Shown here: positions 32,975 through 41,231 of the stretch, piece after piece
Layout: each line of letters begins with the position of its first letter
Numbering within the stretch: the first letter of the stretch is position 1
NCBI GenBank assembly: GCA_947039395.1
Contig: CAMQYS010000010.1
Span: forward strand, 1-54,765
DNA from: an uncultured Deferribacteraceae bacterium
GTDB lineage: Bacteria > Chrysiogenota > Deferribacteres > Deferribacterales > Mucispirillaceae
DNA length: 54,765 nucleotides
Direction: 5' to 3'
Made by a program: the position numbers and the translations under genes
Notes under the pieces: model-generated
Databases searched by the model: none
Seen by the model: the letters and a program-made list of their open reading frames with translations, nothing else
What the model was told of the DNA's origin: nothing

Positions 32975-33003
32975 AAAAGACACTTTTTCAAGTGCCTTTT
33001 CTT
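32975..33003. terminator. Bidirectional terminator between lipoprotein B and PKD gene 2
   Basis: AGACACTT and AAGTGCCT form the stem (one G-T) with A and T runs on either side. A diverged copy of the hairpins near 28862 and 31977. Confidence 0.8.
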
Positions 33004-33038
33004 ATTGCTTTAAAACAGTTAATTAATGACTTTGTAAC

Positions 33039-35309
33039 TTAAGGACATTTTGAGTTTTTATGTAGATAGAGATTTTGCAACTTTGAAACCGACTTAAAGC
33101 CGTCAATTGTATAAGTGATTCTAACATCTGTATCAACAGTCACATTCCATGGGTTTTTCTTATCACCCGGGTTTTTACCTTGTATTATATGATTATTATT
33201 AGCTATAGGGTGGTAACCACGAGAAGCTCTATAATAAGCATTTTCTTCAATCCAAATAGAAATTTTGACATTTTCTCTGTTGATTTTATCACGTCCCCAT
33301 GTATTAAGAACAGTTGAGTGAATACTTTTATCTCCCCATGAACACTTATATACTCTTGTATTATGTTCAATTATCGGTGTTGTTAGTACGGCTATTTTTT
33401 CATGAATAGTCGTTTCTCCATTTTCGAAAACTAAATCTTTAATATAAAGTGTAATATTGTATAAGTCTAATTTATCAAATTTTATTTCGAAACTTCGCTC
33501 AACTGATTCTTTAATCACTGTTTTGTTATCACTTAATTTAACTTCCCATTTAAATTGAGGGTTCTCTAGCAGTGGCGAAGCCTCTACACTACACTCATAT
33601 ATTAAGTTATTGATATTAATCCCAGATCTTTGCATACAATTAATCTTAGCTAGTACGTCATTATGCACTATTACATTTTTTGTAATAGATCTTTCTATAG
33701 TAGTTCCTACAATTTTAGCTGTCATAGTCACTTGGTAAGTAGCGGTATAGTTAAAGGTATGATTTATTTCTTGACCTTTTGCGGTATTCCCAAATTTAAA
33801 ATCCCAATAGTATTCAACTTCATACTTAAAAGTACTATTGTCTTTAGGTATAATCGAAGATGAGCCTTTAAAATATACTTCAAGTGGATTAACTTCACGT
33901 ATAGGCTTATAAGTAAAATTAACAGTAAAGTCTGGTTCAGGTATTATTATTCCATGGCTAATAATGTCCCCGAATACTATACCATCAATTTTTACAGTCA
34001 AGGTTATATTTTCATTACTGTAATCACTAAACTTAATTAAGGCAGTTTTACCTGTTGCAACTTGTTCACCTTTAATACTCCAAATAAACTCAGTACTGCC
34101 TGCACCATTAACTTTACCTGTTGCCTCTACCTTAAACTCTAACGGATGATTTGTTGGAGTAATTGTAAAATCAAATGTTTCTGTTGATTGTGGTGTAAGA
34201 TATATAGATCTATTATCATATGAAGGAGTTGCATTATCAGGTATTACAGCTTTTAATGTAACATAATTAGGACCATACTCAGTAAACGTATATAGAAATT
34301 GTGGTGTATGTTCAATAAAACCAGTCCCATTGAAATTCCATGAATATATTACCCCATCCATTGATGGATTTGTGTTAGGAGAGAAAGCTACTTCTAGAGG
34401 GTATTGAGGATTGATATCATAAGTAAAATAGGTCTCTGCATGTATATCTCCAATCTGTACTTGTTCACTATGTGTTATTCCAGTATCATGTTCATCTGTT
34501 TTTACAGTTACTTTAACAGTATGTAATCCCGAAGTACCATTATCATAAATATGACGAGACGTACTTTGACCTTGTTCATATACTTTATCAGGAGTGCCAT
34601 CTCCAAAGTTCCATACATAATATAATCCTTCTATTTCTGGAGTGGTTGTAGCTGTAAAATCTGCTTTTAAAGGAACATTAGGCTCAAAAGCAAACCGCTT
34701 AAAACTTATAGAAGTAATCTTTGGAGTTAAATCTATATCTTTTTCAATAGTCACATAAGCATTTGTATTTTCAGCTTTTGCAGTTAAAATTACCTTAACT
34801 ATTTTTCGGGATGCATAGGTTCTTTTTACTTCATTGCCACTGGCAGTTAGGTGGTCATTATCTGTAAAAGTCCAGTCAAACTTTAAGCTTCCTACTTCCA
34901 CACTGCCTTGTGCTGTAAAAGTAACAGTAGGAGTCAAACTGTTATCTTGTACAAAAGTAAAATCTATGTTTTTAAAGTTTACATATACAGATACTGTTTT
35001 TATAGTTTTAGATGGACTAAGAAAATCCTTACTTGATATAAGAGATAGTTTCACCTTATAATCACCTTGATCTTTATAGGTGTGAGTTACTTCACTATCT
35101 TTTAAGATTGTACCATCTCCCATATCCCATTCTAATGTGAGATCCCCATACTCTTCTGAGTTGGGCATTACAGTTGAAAAATGAATCTTCAATGGATTGT
35201 CTTTATCTATTGTATGCTCAAAATCTATTGTTGGTAGCCCCGTATCACTGCATGCACTTAATGCTAAAAACATTAAACTAATAAATAATAATATACTTCT
35301 TTTTTTCAT
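33039..35309 (-). CDS. PKD-domain surface lipoprotein 2, last gene of the trb operon
   Basis: A 756-residue lipoprotein (Cys20, LALSAC). Six or seven PKD-like repeats are marked by EWDMGDGT...HTYKDQGDYKVKL, DWTFTDND, VWNFGDGT, SWNFNGTG, WSIKGE and WDFKFGN. A unique C-terminal domain of about 110 residues has cysteines near both ends (VYKCSWG, NSKCP). I start it at the ATG at 35309, which has GGAGG upstream; a longer reading to 35399 would lie inside trbN. Only 13 bases separate it from trbN, so it is probably cotranscribed with the conjugation genes. This suggests a surface stalk for mating-pair contact or shielding, by inference. Confidence 0.82.
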   Translation of the reverse strand: MKKRSILLFISLMFLALSACSDTGLPTIDFEHTIDKDNPLKIHFSTVMPNSEEYGDLTLEWDMGDGTILKDSEVTHTYKDQGDYKVKLSLISSKDFLSPSKTIKTVSVYVNFKNIDFTFVQDNSLTPTVTFTAQGSVEVGSLKFDWTFTDNDHLTASGNEVKRTYASRKIVKVILTAKAENTNAYVTIEKDIDLTPKITSISFKRFAFEPNVPLKADFTATTTPEIEGLYYVWNFGDGTPDKVYEQGQSTSRHIYDNGTSGLHTVKVTVKTDEHDTGITHSEQVQIGDIHAETYFTYDINPQYPLEVAFSPNTNPSMDGVIYSWNFNGTGFIEHTPQFLYTFTEYGPNYVTLKAVIPDNATPSYDNRSIYLTPQSTETFDFTITPTNHPLEFKVEATGKVNGAGSTEFIWSIKGEQVATGKTALIKFSDYSNENITLTVKIDGIVFGDIISHGIIIPEPDFTVNFTYKPIREVNPLEVYFKGSSSIIPKDNSTFKYEVEYYWDFKFGNTAKGQEINHTFNYTATYQVTMTAKIVGTTIERSITKNVIVHNDVLAKINCMQRSGININNLIYECSVEASPLLENPQFKWEVKLSDNKTVIKESVERSFEIKFDKLDLYNITLYIKDLVFENGETTIHEKIAVLTTPIIEHNTRVYKCSWGDKSIHSTVLNTWGRDKINRENVKISIWIEENAYYRASRGYHPIANNNHIIQGKNPGDKKNPWNVTVDTDVRITYTIDGFKSVSKLQNLYLHKNSKCP

Positions 35310-35322
35310 AATAACACCTCCG

Positions 35323-35826
35323 TTATTTTTTAAATTCCCAATAGTACGTGAGATAATCACGACTTTCAAATACTCTGCGCCACTCTGATGAATGCTCAAT
35401 TAATAATGTTTGATAGTATCTATTCAAATCTTTCGTCTTGCTATGATAGTTAGCAACACGCTTTAAAAAACTTCCACGATCATATTTTAAATGATTTGAT
35501 ACCTTAAATGCAGCTATCTCAAACGAATAGCATGTTGATTCTAATAGATCTGCAGGACGTACTATCATATTGTGTTTTTCTTCCAACTCTTTAATATAAA
35601 TAGAGTTGATTTGCATGACTCCATAATCAATACTCCCGTTACTGTTCCTATATGCAACACCTTCACTACCATTTTCTATAGTAGATATTGCTAGTAGGAT
35701 ATCAGCAGGTATATTATATTTTATGGCACTCTTTACACCGCACTCGATCCTTTTTTCTAAATTCATTTCACCTCCTATTGCAATTTTTGTTGTAAGTAAT
35801 ATAAGAGCTATAAAGATGTGTTTCAT
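35323..35826 (-). CDS. trbN: TrbN/VirB1-like lytic transglycosylase
   Basis: A 167-residue SLT-type muramidase. The signal peptide (1-18) is followed by CGVKSAIKYNIPADILLAISTIENGSEG, where the catalytic Glu lies in STIENG (about residue 48), and IDYGVMQINSIYIKEL, the conserved G-V-M-Q-I motif. A further helix (CYSFEIAAFKVSNHL) and an ANYHSKT segment complete the family pattern. It opens the peptidoglycan for the secretion channel. Its start overlaps the trbL stop (ATGA). Confidence 0.88.
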   Translation of the reverse strand: MKHIFIALILLTTKIAIGGEMNLEKRIECGVKSAIKYNIPADILLAISTIENGSEGVAYRNSNGSIDYGVMQINSIYIKELEEKHNMIVRPADLLESTCYSFEIAAFKVSNHLKYDRGSFLKRVANYHSKTKDLNRYYQTLLIEHSSEWRRVFESRDYLTYYWEFKK

Positions 35827-36977
35827 TTTTTCTTGTCCACCTTTTTATCACTTTTTTCTGACATACTTTTTGAATCGTTAAACGGGCTTTTTTTCGATTT
35901 ATTGCTAAATAATTTATTACTAAAATTTGCAACTCCTCTTCCAGTTTGATAAGCAACCCCTAATTCAACATTAGGAAAGTTACCACTACTATTTATACCT
36001 CTATTTAATGCTAATTGATCTGTTAAGCCCGCCTTAAATGATCTACCTGTTGATATTGATTGTCTAACTGCCGAACTACTCATTTTCATCGCAGACATCT
36101 CTCCAGAGATATTAGATAACCTATTCATACTTCCCCATGCGGTTAACATCATCTTTGATATTACATTTGGTAGTTTTGTCATCAATAACAATAATAGTAG
36201 TGAGATTGTAAACGTGTAAATCATTGTAGAGCTATTCGTAGGATCTACTGTTGGGGCAACATCAGAAATTAATTCAATAGCAACACCTGTCATAAAAATA
36301 ATTGCTAAAAGTCTCATGCCACCATTTAATATTGCTTTAATATATGATATTGCTATCTCACGTGTCCATTCAGAACCACCAAATGCTAGTAAAAAATAAC
36401 CTAAATAAACTAATATCCAGATAGACAATATCTCAATAATATAACTTGCAACGATTAGCAGTAAGACAAAATATGTTGCAAAACCTAATACAATATTTAC
36501 AATAGCAGTTGGTAATGCCCAATCATTAATATTCGTTAATGAGTTCTCTACTATCTCCCAACCTATACTTAATATACCTTCTATACCTACAGAACCTGAT
36601 GACATAGTAGCCCCTTCATAAGCTATTTTTAAAAAACTATTGACTAACGATTGTCCTAGTGTTACTCCATTTTGTAAAAAATAAAAAAACACTCCAGTTA
36701 TAAATAAATATTTTACTAAAAATGAAATAGTCTTTTGTAAATCTGCACCTTCAATTAATAACAAAATCATGCGTACAAGAATATTTAGCGAACCTAAGAA
36801 TAAAAATAAAAATAACGCATGTCTCTCTATGATAGTTATCCATACTCTTAACTGTCTTATAAATTCTTTTTGTAGATCAATTAATATATCTCCACTGTTT
36901 TGAATCACTTGTTCTTGTGCAAATGTAATAGTTGTAATAGATAAAATAATTAAAATAAAAAATAATTTTTTATACAT
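35823..36977 (-). CDS. trbL: TrbL/VirB6-like inner-membrane channel protein
   Basis: A 384-residue protein with an N-terminal signal-like segment, five to six further membrane segments (about residues 50-265), and a long polar, Ser/Lys-rich cytoplasmic tail (280-384) ending in a Lys/Asp run. This is the TrbL/VirB6 layout. It belongs to the inner-membrane part of the type IV secretion channel. It sits between trbJ and trbN as in IncP plasmids, though trbK and trbM are absent. Confidence 0.88.
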   Translation of the reverse strand: MYKKLFFILIILSITTITFAQEQVIQNSGDILIDLQKEFIRQLRVWITIIERHALFLFLFLGSLNILVRMILLLIEGADLQKTISFLVKYLFITGVFFYFLQNGVTLGQSLVNSFLKIAYEGATMSSGSVGIEGILSIGWEIVENSLTNINDWALPTAIVNIVLGFATYFVLLLIVASYIIEILSIWILVYLGYFLLAFGGSEWTREIAISYIKAILNGGMRLLAIIFMTGVAIELISDVAPTVDPTNSSTMIYTFTISLLLLLLMTKLPNVISKMMLTAWGSMNRLSNISGEMSAMKMSSSAVRQSISTGRSFKAGLTDQLALNRGINSSGNFPNVELGVAYQTGRGVANFSNKLFSNKSKKSPFNDSKSMSEKSDKKVDKKK

Positions 36978-36981
36978 ATGA

Positions 36982-37758
36982 CTATTTTAAGTTTAAATAT
37001 TCATAACTAGTTGGTAAAGATTGTATATTTGTTTCTAGCATCTTTAATCCAGCTCTATCTGATAATGCCTCTTGCATTGCTTTTGAAGCATAAGACTCAT
37101 CAATAACTACTCTCATTTGATTTTGTAAAAGTTGCATATTAGAGTTTAAATCCATCAATATTTTAGTCTGAATATAAAGCCATTGGTTGCTGTATTGAGC
37201 GGCTTTCATTTGTCCATCTGCACTTTTAGTCATTAACTTTAACTCTTCAATATCTTGTAAATCTTTTGTAGTAGTTAATAGATAGTTATCTATTCCTTTT
37301 GCTATATCTGTCGAACTCTTACGCATAGCTTCTAAACGTTCTCTTTTATACTTTTTTATTTCACTCATCTGCTTAGGAGTACAACCACCAAATTTAAAAC
37401 ATTTAGAGTCTTTATAGAAATCTACATTATGATAATCTTTTAGATAATCCTTCAATTCATCATTACTAAATGAATCAAACTTATCTCTTAAATCCTCTAT
37501 ATTAGATTCAAAACTATTAGCTTTATCCCATATCCAAAAACCTGGTAGTGCCGTGTTTAGATTAGAATTTTTAAGCCCCTCTTTTAAATTATTTAGTATA
37601 TTTTCTTGCTTAGTAAGTTGATTAAGATGTACAACTTTAACTGTCTTATTAAAATTATGATTTTTAGCGTCATATACATCATGTGAATACCCGCTTTTTG
37701 TGACACATAGAAGAATAGTAATGACACATGCTTTAATTAAATTACTTTTGATTTTCAT
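36982..37758 (-). CDS. trbJ: TrbJ/VirB5-like pilus-associated protein
   Basis: A 258-residue exported protein with a signal peptide ending near residue 25 (SGYSHD). The mature part is mostly helical with one disulfide candidate (SKCFKFGGC) and a long helical hairpin (about 140-235), typical of TrbJ. VirB5-like proteins lie at the pilus tip and help contact recipients. It lies between trbI and trbL, with no trbK entry-exclusion gene following. Confidence 0.82.
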   Translation of the reverse strand: MKIKSNLIKACVITILLCVTKSGYSHDVYDAKNHNFNKTVKVVHLNQLTKQENILNNLKEGLKNSNLNTALPGFWIWDKANSFESNIEDLRDKFDSFSNDELKDYLKDYHNVDFYKDSKCFKFGGCTPKQMSEIKKYKRERLEAMRKSSTDIAKGIDNYLLTTTKDLQDIEELKLMTKSADGQMKAAQYSNQWLYIQTKILMDLNSNMQLLQNQMRVVIDESYASKAMQEALSDRAGLKMLETNIQSLPTSYEYLNLK

Positions 37759-37769
37759 AATAGCTCCTT

Positions 37770-39140
37770 TTATTTGTATATTGGTAGGGTGATATCTTTT
37801 ACTACCATAATGTTGAATAAGTACCCTGGACGTATTGTTAATTCTGGTGCGATATTTAGATTTTTTCTAACCATCTGCGACATCGTTTCACCTAAGTTTT
37901 GACCTAACGATTCTGATATTGCTGATGATGAACTTTCTAAATATGATGGAACAAAATTGTTTAATAGATCGCTTTGTGAAACGTTTACTCCAGCGACTAT
38001 TAACGATAGCAGTAATGCATTTCCAAAAATTCGTAAGTAATGATTATTAACTTTATCGTTAAAACCAGCTTTACCAGTCATATCAACGCCTGGCATTGTT
38101 TCTATATCCATGCTTGCACCGTTAGGAAATACAAGACGGTTCCAAGCTATAAATAATCTACTCTGACCGTAAGGTACTTCGGATGCATATGTTCCTATCA
38201 ACCTAGTACCTTGTGGAATTAATAATTGATTTCCCGTTGCTGTATCGTAAACATTATTTCTTACTTGCCCTGTTATCTGCCCTTGAACTGATGAATTGAT
38301 TTGTGTTATTAAAGTTGCTGGTATGATTGAACCTGTTTTAATTGTATATGGATTAGACTTCTCTAAACTACTTTTTAACGTCCATTTGTTATTTTCATTA
38401 GATACCGAAGATGCATTAGCTTTTGTTACGATTAATGCTTCTTGCAACTGTTCCTGATAAGACATCTGATTATTTTCCATAGCTTTAGATCCAATATTAG
38501 AAGTAGTCGGAGAACTATTTATGGTTGAAGCGGAAGCTATAGTGGTTGATGCAGTAGCAGAAACAGAAGCAGAAGCAGAAGCTGTATTTCGTGGCGAATT
38601 ATTGCCACTAAAAACACGGATACTAGACTTTAATGCGGTATCTAGTTCATCAATTCTTTTTTGTCTAAAAGCGACTATTTCACTTGTTGTTAAATTAACA
38701 GATGTATAAGTATCACTTCTGTCAATAACTGTAATAATATCTCCTAGCATAGAGATAGGTATCGGCATATATAATAGATCTAGTTCTTTCTTCTTTTCCT
38801 TATTATCTTGAGGTTCTTCTCTTGATGAGAAGGGCAGTGATTGACTAATTAAAACCTCTCTAAAATCTTCAACCTCTTCACTTTCTTGATTATTTTGTTT
38901 ACTTCTTGTTGCTAGATTTTTTATAAAGTCATCATCACTATTATATGCACTATCTTTTTTAACAACTTCTAAACTTTGTTTTTCTTGAACAATATCACTT
39001 TTTGATTCTGCACTTAAAATAACAATTAATAATAATGTTAATAATGCTGCCAAAATTGCTGCTATTAGAATTTTTGGTTTACTATTTAAACGTTTTGTAT
39101 CATTAAAGTTTTCTTTATCTGGATCAAATAGGTTTTTCAT
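37770..39140 (-). CDS. trbI: TrbI/VirB10-like channel protein
   Basis: A 456-residue VirB10 family protein. A cytoplasmic N-terminus (1-25) leads to one membrane segment (about 26-44) and a long periplasmic linker with an Ala/Ser/Thr low-complexity run (about 185-220). The beta-barrel domain has TGSIIPATLITQINSSVQGQITGQVRNNVYDT and LIPQGTRLIGTY (family hallmarks) and the antenna region about 345-400. It spans both membranes and gates the channel. Length matches TrbI of RP4 (463). Confidence 0.92.
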   Translation of the reverse strand: MKNLFDPDKENFNDTKRLNSKPKILIAAILAALLTLLLIVILSAESKSDIVQEKQSLEVVKKDSAYNSDDDFIKNLATRSKQNNQESEEVEDFREVLISQSLPFSSREEPQDNKEKKKELDLLYMPIPISMLGDIITVIDRSDTYTSVNLTTSEIVAFRQKRIDELDTALKSSIRVFSGNNSPRNTASASASVSATASTTIASASTINSSPTTSNIGSKAMENNQMSYQEQLQEALIVTKANASSVSNENNKWTLKSSLEKSNPYTIKTGSIIPATLITQINSSVQGQITGQVRNNVYDTATGNQLLIPQGTRLIGTYASEVPYGQSRLFIAWNRLVFPNGASMDIETMPGVDMTGKAGFNDKVNNHYLRIFGNALLLSLIVAGVNVSQSDLLNNFVPSYLESSSSAISESLGQNLGETMSQMVRKNLNIAPELTIRPGYLFNIMVVKDITLPIYK

Positions 39141-39158
39141 ATTATATCCTCTTTATTT

Positions 39159-39623
39159 CTATCTTACAGACCAATTACCTAATGGTTTTGGAAACTCATC
39201 AAGAGAGTTTGTCATATATGCTTTTGAATACACTGAGTCATTACTAAAAAGTTGTAAGCTGATGTAATATTCTTTAGTTTTTTTATTTGTTTCATAAACG
39301 TAGCTAATTGAATAAGACAATTTAATTTCATTTTTTTTAGCTTCAATTATTTCTGATTCTTTAGGAGTTACTTCCGATATAGCGTATCCCATATTTCGTA
39401 ATCTATTTATAAATAGCATTGAAAACTTATCATCATCTGTATTGATAAAAATTATTTTATAATGTGCTGGTGGATATTGTGTTTTTAAGAATGATATACT
39501 TTCATGAATAAAATATTCTTTATGGATATCATTTTTATAAGTATGTAAATTATACCCATGAGTATTTTTATATGTACAACTTGAAGTTAAAATAAATATT
39601 GCTATTACTAATAAGTTTTTCAT
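39159..39623 (-). CDS. trbH: TrbH-like conjugation lipoprotein
   Basis: A 154-residue lipoprotein with lipobox TSSC (Cys16) and a mature part with LKTQYPPAHYKIIFIN and MLFINRLRNMGYAISEV, matching TrbH. It has the VirB7-like position and helps anchor TrbG to the outer membrane. Its ATG directly follows the trbG stop. Sequence support is moderate, but the order G-H-I is identical to that in IncP plasmids. Confidence 0.8.
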   Translation of the reverse strand: MKNLLVIAIFILTSSCTYKNTHGYNLHTYKNDIHKEYFIHESISFLKTQYPPAHYKIIFINTDDDKFSMLFINRLRNMGYAISEVTPKESEIIEAKKNEIKLSYSISYVYETNKKTKEYYISLQLFSNDSVYSKAYMTNSLDEFPKPLGNWSVR

Positions 39624-40487
39624 TTAATAATCCCTAATAATACGAATTTTTTCTTGTTTGTATCCGATCCCTGATATTAATATTGCTTCATCAAATAAGG
39701 CATCTACAATAAATCTATTGTTTTGCAAACGATAGTTAACAAGTACTGGATCAGAACTATCTTTTTGAATTAGTAGTAGGGTAGGCATATTATCGTTTTT
39801 TACAGCTTCAGGCATTTCCACTATTGTTTTTATTCCATCATTATAAACTCTTGTAGGTTTAAATTTTGCAGAACCTTTTATGCGATATCCAAAATCTAAA
39901 TTACTTAAATATTCCCCTGTTTCTAAGGTTTCCATTGAACGACTAACTTCTTGTGCTTTTTTTAGACCCTCTATTTTTTTGCTTAATATGTCAGGGTAGA
40001 AGAATTTCACCATAGGATAGTATTCCGTTTTATGTGATTTTAGTTTTATATGATACGTTCTTCTATCGGTTCCAATAATTAGTGATGTAGTTAGATCTAC
40101 ATCTTTAGGTTTAATAATTAAATGAGTTATATTCCCTTCTTTACTACCTGTATATGACGGCTCTACAGACCACCTTGAAGAATCTCCGATATGCACATTA
40201 TAGATTGTTTCACCAGGTTGCAGTTGAATATCGGTTACTTGTAAAACGGCACATAAAATTTGTGGTTGTGTTAATCCGTAGATAATTTCCACTTCACCAT
40301 TTTCACCTATTGTCATAGGAGATGGACGTTCTCCTTTGCGCCATGCTTCAATTACTTTTAATCCGTTGCGTTCTGATTCAGTCAAGTTAGGATTTTTAAC
40401 AACACTCATATAGTCGTTAAGAACATCAGCTGATGCGTTAAATGCAATGAGCTGTATCGTTCCAATTATTATTAATATTTTTTTCAT
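39624..40487 (-). CDS. trbG: TrbG/VirB9-like outer-membrane channel component
   Basis: A 287-residue protein with a signal peptide (1-20). The N-terminal domain has PQILCAVLQVTDIQLQPGETI and HIGDSSRWSVEPSYTGSKEG, the conserved VirB9/TrbG opening. The C-terminal domain has the TRVYNDGIKTIVEMPEA segment and VDALFDEAILISGIG. It forms the outer-membrane core complex with TrbI and TrbH. Length is close to RP4 TrbG (297). Confidence 0.92.
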   Translation of the reverse strand: MKKILIIIGTIQLIAFNASADVLNDYMSVVKNPNLTESERNGLKVIEAWRKGERPSPMTIGENGEVEIIYGLTQPQILCAVLQVTDIQLQPGETIYNVHIGDSSRWSVEPSYTGSKEGNITHLIIKPKDVDLTTSLIIGTDRRTYHIKLKSHKTEYYPMVKFFYPDILSKKIEGLKKAQEVSRSMETLETGEYLSNLDFGYRIKGSAKFKPTRVYNDGIKTIVEMPEAVKNDNMPTLLLIQKDSSDPVLVNYRLQNNRFIVDALFDEAILISGIGYKQEKIRIIRDY

Positions 40488-40495
40488 AGCCTACC

Positions 40496-41230
40496 TTATA
40501 TTTTTAATTCTGATATGTTAAAATCTCTTATAAAAATTCCTAGTGGATTTTTAATTAAATCATCAATATTATCGTTAGTAGTCTCTACTAGGTAGATTGT
40601 AATTAATGATCTATAAGTTTTTACATCTATCATTGTACCCATTTTATTGTAGACTTTTTCAGTCCAATCAACTTGATATGTGGTATCCGTATTTGCTACA
40701 AGTGATAGTATTTGAATATCTACAGTAACTTCTTTTGAACGTTCAAACGGGTTAGTTTTTTCATCACCATAATATTGATTTACTTTATTAATAGCAGGCT
40801 CACCTTTACGTAAAGATGAGTATACTTTGAAAATAATAGTACGCTGAAGAGTATTATCAAATGTTACTATTCTTAATCCATTAATAAATTCAGCGACTTT
40901 TGCTCTAATTATTCTTGTGTCTTTTATCGTTCCTACTTCCATAGGCTTTATAACAACAGTTTCTCCTAACTTATTAACTTCAACGATATATGGAATATAT
41001 TTTGCTTTTGATCCAAAATGTATTATTCCTGCCACTGATGATAGTGCTATGAATAGTGCTATGAACGTAATTAGTTGCCATACTCTAAATTTATGATGCA
41101 TTTCTGCTATTTTTGAATTCCATATGTTTTTAGAGTTAAGTAGAGGGTGTTCATCTAAATATTTATCATTATTCATATTTTTCAAACGAACATTTAATGC
41201 AGTATCTTTAAATTTTTTTAATATATCCAT
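40496..41230 (-). CDS. trbF: TrbF/VirB8-like inner-membrane protein
   Basis: A 244-residue bitopic protein: cytoplasmic N-terminus, membrane segment about 50-70 (WQLITFIALFIALSSVAGII), and an NTF2-like periplasmic domain with VDWTEKVYNKMGTMIDVKTYRSLITIYLV (about 180-210). This is the VirB8/TrbF signature. It connects energy-providing parts of the channel to the core complex. It lies one base after trbE. Confidence 0.9.
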   Translation of the reverse strand: MDILKKFKDTALNVRLKNMNNDKYLDEHPLLNSKNIWNSKIAEMHHKFRVWQLITFIALFIALSSVAGIIHFGSKAKYIPYIVEVNKLGETVVIKPMEVGTIKDTRIIRAKVAEFINGLRIVTFDNTLQRTIIFKVYSSLRKGEPAINKVNQYYGDEKTNPFERSKEVTVDIQILSLVANTDTTYQVDWTEKVYNKMGTMIDVKTYRSLITIYLVETTNDNIDDLIKNPLGIFIRDFNISELKI

Positions 41231-41231
41231 A

